Below are positions 5,898 to 11,872 of a DNA stretch of 11,872 bases, in pieces. The translations under genes were made by a program, and so were the position numbers. The notes beneath the pieces were generated by a model. That model was not told the DNA's origin. It searched no databases and saw only the letters and a program-made list of their open reading frames with translations. This DNA comes from an uncultured Collinsella sp. (GTDB lineage Bacteria; Actinomycetota; Coriobacteriia; Coriobacteriales; Coriobacteriaceae): the NCBI GenBank assembly GCA_958448375.1, contig CAUDDU010000012.1, positions 1-11,872 on the forward strand, given 5' to 3'. Position 1 is the stretch's first letter. Each line of letters opens with the position of its first letter.

Positions 5898-6809
5898 ATG
5901 AACAACGGACTGTTTACGTACTTAGCAGCATTGCTATTGTTTGGCTCCAACGGCATCATCGCCGCTGCCATCGCGCTGCCGAGCTCCGATATCGTGCTGC
6001 TACGCACGTTTTTGGGCGCTCTCTCGCTTGTCACTATCCTCGCCATCACCCAACACCATAAGTTGCAGGCGCCATCTCGTCCCCGCGAAGCCGCGGCCCT
6101 CCTCCTCTCGGGAGCTGCGCTGGGCGCCAGCTGGATTTTTCTGTTCCGCGCCTACCAGACGATCGGCGTCGGCGTATCCTCGCTGCTGTACTACTGCGGC
6201 CCCATCATTGTCATGGCGCTCTCCCCGCTCATCTTTGGCGAAAAGCTGACCGGCGGCAAAATCGCCGGCTTTGTCGCCGTTGCTTGCGGTGCTTTTCTCA
6301 TTGCAGCGCAAGGTCTAGGCGGCAATATGCCCATTGCGGGCATCGTCTGTGGAATCGCCTCGGCCTTCTGCTATGCATTGATGGTCATCGCCAGCAAGGG
6401 TGCGCCGCACATCGAGGGCCTCGAGAACTCCGCGCTCCAGGTGAGCGCCGCCTTTGTGACCGCACTGGTCCTCACGCTCATCACGCAGGGCGCTCCCTCG
6501 TTCCTGTCCGCCGGCGTCGCCGCCAGTATTGATTGGCACGCCGTCGCTATGCTCGGCGTCGTCAACACCGGCATTGGTTGCCTGCTCTACTTTAGCGCCG
6601 TCGCCAAGCTGCCCGTCCAGACCGTCGCCGTCGTCGGCTACCTCGAGCCGCTTTCGGCGGTCGTGTTCTCGGCCGCCCTTTTGGGTGAAGCCATAACACC
6701 GGTCCGCCTGCTGGGCGCCGCGCTTATCATCGGCGGCGCGATTTTTTGCGAACTCGCCGGCAAACGCGCAAACGCCAAGGCTGGCATCGCCCAGACAGCA
6801 CGTGCTTAA
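5898..6809 (+). CDS. EamA/DMT-family transporter (10-TM)
   Basis: The 303-aa protein has about ten hydrophobic segments forming two EamA repeats (residues about 3-135 and 145-287). Typical features include LLRTFLGAL in TM2, a first-repeat end of SPLIFGEKLTGGKIAGFVAVACGAFLI, and a second-repeat end of YLEPLSAVVFSAALLGEAITPVRLLGAALIIGGA. EamA proteins of the drug/metabolite transporter superfamily mostly export amino acids or other metabolites across the cytoplasmic membrane. The start ATG follows AGGGG and GGAAG, neither ideally spaced. The divergent LysR gene and shared dyad suggest effector-induced expression. The substrate is unknown; an amino acid is plausible given the family and the nearby aminotransferase, but this is inference. 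Confidence 0.92.
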   Translation: MNNGLFTYLAALLLFGSNGIIAAAIALPSSDIVLLRTFLGALSLVTILAITQHHKLQAPSRPREAAALLLSGAALGASWIFLFRAYQTIGVGVSSLLYYCGPIIVMALSPLIFGEKLTGGKIAGFVAVACGAFLIAAQGLGGNMPIAGIVCGIASAFCYALMVIASKGAPHIEGLENSALQVSAAFVTALVLTLITQGAPSFLSAGVAASIDWHAVAMLGVVNTGIGCLLYFSAVAKLPVQTVAVVGYLEPLSAVVFSAALLGEAITPVRLLGAALIIGGAIFCELAGKRANAKAGIAQTARA

Positions 6810-6840
6810 AAGCCCCTGCTTTGAAATGCTACCTGCGTAG
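6809..6840 (+). other. Weak hairpins after the eamA-type gene
   Basis: AAAGC/GCTTT (6809-6813 and 6818-6822) and CTAC/GTAG (6829-6832 and 6837-6840) are short stems with 4-base loops just after the stop codon. Neither has a T-run, so a terminator is possible but weakly supported. Confidence 0.25.
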
Positions 6841-6843
6841 ATA

Positions 6844-6867
6844 AATAATCCCCAGCTGAGGATTATT
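6844..6867. repeat. Inverted repeat upstream of kup (possible operator)
   Basis: Arms AATAATCC (6844-6851) and GGATTATT (6860-6867) are perfect 8-bp complements around an 8-base centre containing the palindrome CAGCTG. No T-run follows. It lies about 100 bases upstream of the kup start, ahead of a possible -10 (TATAAA, 6906-6911), so it may be an operator or an mRNA hairpin. I do not see a c-di-AMP (ydaO) riboswitch in this 157-bp gap. Confidence 0.45.
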
Positions 6868-6966
6868 GTCTAAAATAACCCGATGTGCCAAACTGCTCTT
6901 GTATGTATAAAGACGGCATAAAGTTTTTTGTCCTAGACAGATAACCGGATGTCTAAGGGAGTCCTC

Positions 6967-9198
6967 GTGGCACACAACAAACTGGAGGCAAACCTCCAAG
7001 GCCAGCATGGGCAGGGCGGGCACGGAGCCATTCCCCTCTCCGCTGGCATGCTGCTCGTAACGCTCGGCGTCGTCTATGGCGACATCGGCACGAGCCCCAT
7101 GTACACCATGAAATCAATCGTCGCCAACAACGGCGGCATCGGTACCGTCAGCGAAGACATGATCTTGGGAGCGCTTTCGCTTGTCATCTGGACCATGACG
7201 CTCGTGACCACGGTCAAGTACGTGGTTATCGCCATGAAGGCCGATAACCACAACGAGGGCGGCATCTTCGCCCTATTCAGCCTCGTGCGCAAGGTGGCGC
7301 CATGGCTGATTCTCCCCGCCATGATCGGCGGCGCGGCGCTGCTCGCCGACGGCATCCTCACCCCCGCCGTCACGGTTACCACGGCCATCGAGGGCTTGCG
7401 CACTATCGAGTGGGGCCACGCGCTTTTGGGCGACGGCCAGACCAACGTCATCATCATCACCATCATCATTATCTGCGGCCTATTTGCCATGCAGCGCGCC
7501 GGTACCTCGTCGATCGGTAAGCTGTTCGGCCCGCTCATGACGCTGTGGTTCCTGTTCCTGGCAGGCGCCGGCCTGTTCAACATGCTCGGCAACCTATCCA
7601 TCCTGCGCGCGCTCAACCCCATCCGCGGCATCATGTTCCTGTTCTCGCCCATCAACCACTCGGGCATCATGGTGCTCGGCTTTGTCTTCCTGTCGACGAC
7701 CGGCGCCGAGGCCCTCTACTCGGACATGGGCCACGTTGGCAAGGCCAACATCTATGCATCCTGGCCGTTTGTTAAGGCGGCCCTTATCCTCAACTATCTG
7801 GGTCAGGGAGCTTGGCTGCTCGCCAATAACTCCAACCCCCAGATGCTCGCGATGGATATCGTCAACCCGTTTTATATGATGCTTCCCGAGCCCCTGCGCC
7901 CCTTTGCCATCGTACTTTCGGCCGTAGCGGCCATCATCGCCTCGCAGGCGCTCATCACCGGCTCGTTCTCGCTGGTATCCGAGGCCACGCGCCTCAACCT
8001 TATGCCGCATCTGCGCATCCACTACCCCAGCGACACCAAGGGCCAGCTCTATATTCCGCTCGTCAACAACATCATGTGGGTCGGCTGCATCTTCATCGTG
8101 CTGCTGTTCCAAAACTCCGAGCGCATGGAGAGCGCCTACGGCCTCGCCATTACCGTGACCATGCTCATGACCACGACGCTTTTGACGAGCTATATCGCTG
8201 GCATTCTCAAGCACAAGCTGGGCGCCTGCGTCTTCGCCCTGCTCTTTGGTGCCATTGAGCTGTGCTTCTTCGCCTCGTGCCTCACCATGTTCTTTGACGG
8301 CGGCTATGTGATGATCTTCCTGGCCGCACTGCTGTTTGGCCTTATGTACGTGTGGCGCCGTGGCACCGCCATCGAGCGCACGCAGACGATTCTGTTGCCC
8401 GTCTCCAAGTACATCGATCAGCTCAACCGCCTGCGCAACGACGAGACCTATCCCGTGCTCGCCGACAATCTGGTATTTCTCACCAACAGCCCCGACCCGC
8501 TCACGCTCGACCGCGACGTGCTCTATTCCATCCTGGACAAGCACCCCAAGCGCGCCAAGGCATATTGGTTCATCAACGTGCACGTTACCGACGAACCCTA
8601 TACGCACGAGTATTCCGTCGAGACCTTTGGCACGGACTTTTTGTTCCGCGTGCGCTTGGACCTGGGCTTTAAGGTCAACCAGCGCATCAATGCCTACCTG
8701 CGTCAGATCGTTGGCGACTTGATGGCATCGGGCGAGCTGCCGCCGCAGCATCACACCTACTCCATCTACGAGACGCGCGGCAACGTGGGCGACTTCCGTT
8801 TTTGCATGCTGCGCAAGATGCTTGCTCCCGAGACGGACATCAACCGCAACGACCATCGCGTGATGGCCATCAAGTATGCCGTCCGCCGCGCCTGCGGAAG
8901 CCCGGCACGCTGGTACGGTCTTGAGAACTCGGCCATCATCATCGAGTACGTACCGCTCTTTGCCCGCATGCGTCCAGCAGTCAAGCTCGTACGCACCCAG
9001 GTGCCACTCGAGGTCCAAATCGAGGAAGCCGAGGAAATGGAAGTCGATATCTTCTCGGACGACCTGGTCAACGGCAACGAGGCCGGTAAGGACATGAACG
9101 TCGATCCCACCGAGCTGCTCGAGAGCGTCGCCGATACGCCCGAACAGCAACAGCTCGACGGCCTCGAGAGCGAACAACTCAACGACGCCAACTTCTAG
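6967..9198 (+). CDS. kup: KUP-family potassium uptake permease
   Basis: The 743-aa protein is a K+ uptake permease, probably a K+/H+ symporter of the cytoplasmic membrane. The family signature VVYGDIGTSPMYTM is in TM1. Further family segments are NEGGIFALFSLV, ADGILTPAVTVTTAIEGL, QRAGTSSIGKLFGPLMTLWF, LSTTGAEALYSDMGHVG, YLGQGAWLL and ALITGSFSLVSEATRL. About 12 TM segments end near residue 460, followed by a cytoplasmic domain. The protein is about 120 residues longer than E. coli Kup (622), ending in a very acidic tail of roughly 60 residues. The GTG start at 6967 is chosen because AAGGGAG (6955-6961) lies five bases before it; the in-frame ATG at 6949 has no such site and would add only six residues. 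A strong terminator follows. No Trk or Kdp genes or regulator are next to it. Confidence 0.96.
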   Translation: MAHNKLEANLQGQHGQGGHGAIPLSAGMLLVTLGVVYGDIGTSPMYTMKSIVANNGGIGTVSEDMILGALSLVIWTMTLVTTVKYVVIAMKADNHNEGGIFALFSLVRKVAPWLILPAMIGGAALLADGILTPAVTVTTAIEGLRTIEWGHALLGDGQTNVIIITIIIICGLFAMQRAGTSSIGKLFGPLMTLWFLFLAGAGLFNMLGNLSILRALNPIRGIMFLFSPINHSGIMVLGFVFLSTTGAEALYSDMGHVGKANIYASWPFVKAALILNYLGQGAWLLANNSNPQMLAMDIVNPFYMMLPEPLRPFAIVLSAVAAIIASQALITGSFSLVSEATRLNLMPHLRIHYPSDTKGQLYIPLVNNIMWVGCIFIVLLFQNSERMESAYGLAITVTMLMTTTLLTSYIAGILKHKLGACVFALLFGAIELCFFASCLTMFFDGGYVMIFLAALLFGLMYVWRRGTAIERTQTILLPVSKYIDQLNRLRNDETYPVLADNLVFLTNSPDPLTLDRDVLYSILDKHPKRAKAYWFINVHVTDEPYTHEYSVETFGTDFLFRVRLDLGFKVNQRINAYLRQIVGDLMASGELPPQHHTYSIYETRGNVGDFRFCMLRKMLAPETDINRNDHRVMAIKYAVRRACGSPARWYGLENSAIIIEYVPLFARMRPAVKLVRTQVPLEVQIEEAEEMEVDIFSDDLVNGNEAGKDMNVDPTELLESVADTPEQQQLDGLESEQLNDANF

Positions 9199-9218
9199 CA
9201 ACGCCACAAATCAACGAC

Positions 9219-9254
9219 AGCGGCCCTGCGCCTCACGAGAGACGCAGGGCCGCT
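9219..9254. terminator. Terminator between kup and the bile salt hydrolase-type gene
   Basis: A perfect 12-bp GC-rich stem (arms 9219-9230 and 9243-9254, AGCGGCCCTGCG and its complement) encloses a 12-base loop. The plus transcript then reads CTTTGCATT, a short T-rich end. It lies in the 79-bp gap between convergent genes, so it probably stops both; the minus side has a poorer U-tract. Confidence 0.8.
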
Positions 9255-9277
9255 TTGCATTGCAGTAAAGCTAACGG

Positions 9278-10243
9278 CTACGAACGGCGCGGCTCGGGAA
9301 CCACGAGCCTATCGGGGCTCGCGCCCTCGGCATCCATCAGGCTCACGTAGCGAATCGACGGATCCCCATACATCGCGTAGTAATAATTGCCCGTGCGCGC
9401 ACTAAAGCATCCGGTGTAGATAGTCTTCTCGAACTTGCCATCGCCCATCCTGGACGCTCCCTCGATCATCACCACGCCCTCGAGCGAGCGGAACATGCGA
9501 ACGACGTTTTCGGTCTCGCTCTCCTTTTGCGGGTAATTGGCATTGAGGTACGCCGCCTTTACAAAACGGCTCGGCGAATAGCAGTCACCCGGAATACCGC
9601 GCATGCCGGCACCCGCGCCATAGGGCTTGAGCTCGGCGCCACGCCATGTCGCCGTCTGCGGAAAATCGCTTGTGGCCGTGATATAGGTGCGCAGGTTTTC
9701 CATGTGCCACGGGAAGGTGGGCTGATTGGCAAGGGTATCGACCGGATCGTCGTATACATGCAGGCCGTCAGCCATCATCTCGACCACGATGCTGCGCTGG
9801 CTGTCGCCGATAATCCAATGGAGCAGCGACACGCCCAGCCCCTCTCCGGCAGATTTGGCGACAATCACCGTGTCGCGCAGCGCGTCCTCGACCTCATCGA
9901 CCGTCGAGAACGTCGCTGCCACCCACAGGGGAAACTCATAGGCCGCGATATTGTTCTTGCCGTCGACAGGGCCCTCGGCATACTCGGCATAACCCGGGAA
10001 ATTGAGACCCGCCACGGCGAGGCCCGCATCGTTGCCGCAGTCGAAAAACATGGGATAGTTCTTGTAATCGATGCACATACCAATCACCGCGTGTGCCGCT
10101 GTCGCGTCGTCGATAAACGAATACGGAATGTGGAACCCGCGCGGCATCACACGAACCTGTTGGCCGTAGTCAAAGCTCCAGTCGAGGTTGCGGCCTAGAT
10201 ACATGTGGCCAGAATTATCGGTAAATCGAATGCTCGTACACAT
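9278..10243 (-). CDS. bsh: Choloylglycine hydrolase family protein, probable conjugated bile salt hydrolase
   Basis: The 321-aa Ntn-hydrolase cleaves an amide bond with an N-terminal Cys freed by removal of Met1. The active-site set is complete: Cys2 (MCTSIRF), Arg18 and Asp21 (GRNLD), Asn81 (GLNFPGYAEY), Asn173 (ANQPTFPWH) and Arg226 (SPSRFVKAA). These match the numbering of Gram-positive bile salt hydrolases (Cys2, Arg18, Asp21, Asn82, Asn175, Arg228) within two residues. No signal peptide is seen, so it acts in the cytoplasm, removing glycine or taurine from bile acids. The start at 10243 has AGGAGG four bases upstream (10248-10253) and exposes Cys2; the longer frame to 10306 would bury the nucleophile. 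The length fits the family (about 315-330). Penicillin V acylase or N-acyl-homoserine lactone acylase activity cannot be excluded. A terminator at 10307-10343 separates it from the gene upstream, so it is its own unit. Confidence 0.9.
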   Translation of the reverse strand: MCTSIRFTDNSGHMYLGRNLDWSFDYGQQVRVMPRGFHIPYSFIDDATAAHAVIGMCIDYKNYPMFFDCGNDAGLAVAGLNFPGYAEYAEGPVDGKNNIAAYEFPLWVAATFSTVDEVEDALRDTVIVAKSAGEGLGVSLLHWIIGDSQRSIVVEMMADGLHVYDDPVDTLANQPTFPWHMENLRTYITATSDFPQTATWRGAELKPYGAGAGMRGIPGDCYSPSRFVKAAYLNANYPQKESETENVVRMFRSLEGVVMIEGASRMGDGKFEKTIYTGCFSARTGNYYYAMYGDPSIRYVSLMDAEGASPDRLVVPEPRRS

Positions 10244-10306
10244 AGCGCCTCCTAGCTTTACGTTCCTGCTAAGGTTATTGTCACCAAACAAAAAGGCGCT
10301 AAACAC

Positions 10307-10343
10307 AAAAGCCCGGACATGACAACAATGTCACGCCCGGACC
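10307..10343 (-). terminator. Terminator downstream of the second deformylase-like gene
   Basis: On the minus strand a long stem forms around the loop TTGT. It consists of TGACA/TGTCA (10329-10333 and 10320-10324), a 3-bp G·U, C-G, G·U segment, CCGG/CCGG, and further weak pairs, followed by TTTTGTGTTT (complement of 10301-10310). The G·U pairs become A·C mismatches on the plus strand, so it is specific to the minus transcript. GCCCGGAC also appears as a direct repeat at 10311-10318 and 10336-10343. Confidence 0.7.
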
Positions 10344-10374
10344 AAAAGAGACGAAGTGTGGTGCTTTGTTCCCC

Positions 10375-10794
10375 TTAGACCAACTTTCCTAGACAGTGGT
10401 CAATCATGTGCTGGATCATCTGTGCCTCAAAGCCCGCGTAGTCGCGGCGGCACTCCTTCATCTTGCCGTCGACGATCTGATCAAAGGCGACCTTGCACTT
10501 GATATAGCGCGTGGACTTGGTGACCTCCTCGTGCGTCAGGCAGCTCTCCTCCATCTTGCTGGCGCCCAGGCCAAACACCAGACGGGGGTTGTAGAGCACG
10601 TGGGGCTCGCCGGCATCGTCCAGGTAGACGCAAACCTTCTTGGTAACGCCAATCTGGTTAGCGGCCAAGCAGCCGGCATCGTCGAGCGACTTGATGGTAT
10701 CGATCAGGTCCTGAGCAACCGACTCGTCCTCGACGGTCGCAACCTCGCAACGCTGGGACAGAATAGCCTCGTCGTGGCAAAGCTCTTTAATCAT
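10375..10794 (-). CDS. Peptide deformylase-like protein lacking the catalytic Glu (probable pseudoenzyme or altered activity)
   Basis: The 139-aa protein is a second deformylase-fold member in this window. Motif 1 reads AGCLAANQ, keeping the Gln (Gln47) but changing the glycines. Motif 2 reads ESCLT, keeping the metal-binding Cys85. Motif 3 reads HMIDH, keeping both His (129 and 133) but with Met130 where the catalytic Glu of HExxH should be; the codon is a clear ATG. The three metal ligands remain, but normal hydrolysis would be badly impaired. The start at 10794 is chosen because GGAGG lies five bases upstream; the ATG at 10806 overlaps that site. It shares with the 2753-3163 protein the start MIK, the spacing of motifs and a C-terminus just after DHC, so the two are paralogues. 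It is divergent from the NCS2 permease. It could bind nascent chains or metal without catalysis; this is inference. Confidence 0.85.
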   Translation of the reverse strand: MIKELCHDEAILSQRCEVATVEDESVAQDLIDTIKSLDDAGCLAANQIGVTKKVCVYLDDAGEPHVLYNPRLVFGLGASKMEESCLTHEEVTKSTRYIKCKVAFDQIVDGKMKECRRDYAGFEAQMIQHMIDHCLGKLV

Positions 10795-10827
10795 ACGTTC
10801 CTCCATAGGGGTCGTTGTAACCGCTTA

Positions 10828-10867
10828 AGTATACGGTACCCACACATTTTCATGCGAAAAATACCGT
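10828..10867. promoter_or_regulatory. Promoter region and inverted repeat upstream of the second deformylase-like gene
   Basis: TATACT on the minus strand (complement of 10828-10833) is a fair -10 placed 34 bases before the start codon; no clear -35 was found. ACGGTA (10833-10838) and TACCGT (10862-10867) are a 6-bp inverted repeat with a 23-base spacer covering the region upstream of that -10. This lies in the 193-bp divergent gap with the NCS2 gene. Confidence 0.35.
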
Positions 10868-10926
10868 CCGTCTGCTACAAAGCGCCGAACATCAACATGC
10901 GAGGAACAACAGCGTCGTAAAGGGGC

Positions 10927-10971
10927 TATAGTGGGTGAGTTCGTGTCAATCGGCCTAAACTCGGGGCCGAG
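10927..10971 (+). promoter_or_regulatory. Possible -10 and leader hairpin of the NCS2 permease gene
   Basis: TATAGT (10927-10932) is a possible -10 without a good -35. Downstream, TCGGCC (10950-10955) pairs with GGCCGA (10965-10970). CTCG (10960-10963) can instead pair with CGAG (10968-10971), so the two stems are mutually exclusive and end about six bases before the ribosome binding site. I do not see the conserved loops of a purine riboswitch. Confidence 0.3.
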
Positions 10972-10987
10972 CAAGGAAAGGGTATGC

Positions 10988-11872
10988 ATGGACGAACTAT
11001 TTCACGTCAGCGAGCGCAAGTCCACAATCGGGACCGAACTGCGCGCTGGACTGACAACATTCCTGGCGATGGCCTACATCATCGCCGTCAACCCCGCAGT
11101 GCTCTCGGGCGCTGGCATCGATGCGGGAGCGCTCGCCTGCGCCACCTGCCTGGGCGCCGGCATCATGACCATCTGCATGGGCATCTTCGCCAACCGCCCG
11201 CTCGCCTGCGCGTCGGGCTTAGGCGTCAACGCGATGATCGCTGGAATCACCACCACCGTCTGCGGCGGTGACTGGCACGTGGCCATGAGCGTCATCTTCC
11301 TCGAGGGTATCGTCATCTTGCTGCTCGTGCTTTGTGGCCTGCGCGAGGCCATCATGGACGCCATCCCGGTTGTCCTGCGTCACGCCATCTCGGTGGGTCT
11401 GGGCCTGTTCATCGCCATGATTGGCCTGTGCGATGCCGGCATTATCACCGCTGGCGCCGGTACACTCGTCGGTCTGGGCGACATCACCTCCCCCACCTTC
11501 ATCGTCGGCATCATCTCCATCCTGGTGACAGTCGCCCTCGCCTGCCGCAACGTCCCCGGCTCGCTGCTCATCGGCATCGTCGTCGCCGTCATCGCCGGTA
11601 TCCCCCTAGGTGTGACCCATGCTCCGACCGGTATCATCGCCCCGCTCGACTTCTCGAGCATCGGTGGCCCCATCGCCGACGCCGGCGGCGTGCCCGCCAT
11701 CGTCAAGGTCCTTACCGACCCCACGCTCCTCGTCATCTCGTTCTCGCTGCTCATGAGTGACTTCTTCGACACCATGGGCACCGCGATGGCCGTAGCCAAG
11801 CAGGGCGAGTTCCTCACCGACGACGGCAACGTCGAGAATATCAAGGAGATCCTGATCGTCGACTCCGCCGCC
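10988..11872 (+). CDS. NCS2-family purine permease (AzgA-like), 5' part only
   Basis: The frame is open from ATG at 10988 to the right edge, giving 295 residues with no stop. The protein begins MDELFHVSERKSTIGTEL, then RAGLTTFLAMAYIIAVNP, the opening typical of AzgA/PbuG-type hypoxanthine/guanine/adenine permeases (nucleobase:cation symporter 2, COG2252). Later family segments are NRPLACASGLGVNAMIA, LRHAISVGLGLFIAMIGL, SLLIGIVVAVIAGIPLG and SFSLLMSDFFDTMGTAMAVA. AzgA-like proteins usually have about 430-480 residues, so roughly a third is outside the window. The start is chosen over ATG 10984 (a different, non-homologous frame). AAAGGG lies five bases before it and AAGGA ten bases. Exact nucleobase specificity cannot be told. 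Confidence 0.93.
   Translation, partial: MDELFHVSERKSTIGTELRAGLTTFLAMAYIIAVNPAVLSGAGIDAGALACATCLGAGIMTICMGIFANRPLACASGLGVNAMIAGITTTVCGGDWHVAMSVIFLEGIVILLLVLCGLREAIMDAIPVVLRHAISVGLGLFIAMIGLCDAGIITAGAGTLVGLGDITSPTFIVGIISILVTVALACRNVPGSLLIGIVVAVIAGIPLGVTHAPTGIIAPLDFSSIGGPIADAGGVPAIVKVLTDPTLLVISFSLLMSDFFDTMGTAMAVAKQGEFLTDDGNVENIKEILIVDSAA

Noticed and set aside
6810..6966. c-di-AMP (ydaO) riboswitch before kup
   Set aside because: K+ transporter genes often carry one, but the gap is short and I cannot see its conserved segments.
7594..9207. 537-aa minus-strand ORF opposite kup
   Set aside because: It is long only because GC-rich codons leave few antisense stops; the opposite strand matches KUP throughout.
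9527..10198. 223-aa plus-strand ORF opposite the bile salt hydrolase gene
   Set aside because: It lies antisense to all catalytic motifs and has no family resemblance.
10807..10987. Purine riboswitch before the NCS2 gene
   Set aside because: The conserved loop sequences and three-way junction are not visible.
10984..11271. 95-aa plus-strand ORF starting four bases before the NCS2 start
   Set aside because: It is a different frame with Arg/His-rich nonsense sequence; the frame from 10988 matches NCS2 permeases.

Overview
The window looks like chromosomal DNA from a high-GC gut actinobacterium, most likely a Collinsella-type member of the Coriobacteriia. This is inferred from strong G/C at third codon positions, AAGGAG-type ribosome binding sites, GTG starts, and gene content: a choloylglycine (bile salt) hydrolase, KUP and NCS2 transporters, and short peptide deformylase paralogues. 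I see no rRNA, tRNA, CRISPR array, insertion sequence or phage gene, and no gap above 300 bases without a gene.

Layout, left to right. Positions 69-980 (-) hold an acidic / winged-helix / RGG-tail protein, read from a leader with four small tandem hairpins. Positions 1133-2548 (-) hold a 14-TM DHA2-type MFS exporter, divergent from a 136-aa deformylase-like gene at 2753-3163 (+). A terminator hairpin at 3181-3212 separates that gene from a convergent alaA-type aminotransferase (3239-4759, -), which carries an N-terminal Cro/CI helix-turn-helix domain. Behind its promoter lies an array of GTTCAATTT repeats. A LysR regulator (4922-5779, -) and an EamA/DMT transporter (5898-6809, +) diverge from a shared 118-bp region with a textbook T-N11-A dyad. 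Then come kup (6967-9198, +), a terminator, a bile salt hydrolase-type Ntn hydrolase (9278-10243, -), a second deformylase-like gene (10375-10794, -), and an NCS2 purine-type permease (10988 onward, +) that runs off the right edge.

The genes are mostly short single transcription units. Three themes recur. One is membrane transport: MFS, EamA, KUP and NCS2. Another is local regulation: LysR-EamA, and a possibly self-regulating HTH-aminotransferase. The third is enzyme paralogues with altered active sites: each of the two deformylase-like proteins lacks a different residue of the canonical catalytic set.

The most unusual item is the HTH-AlaA fusion. It has a strong internal ribosome binding site placed so that a second start would give a 405-residue stand-alone aminotransferase, the length I recall for E. 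coli AlaA. Its promoter repeats sit at about whole helical-turn spacing. This suggests one gene making both an enzyme and a DNA-binding, metabolite-sensing form of it.
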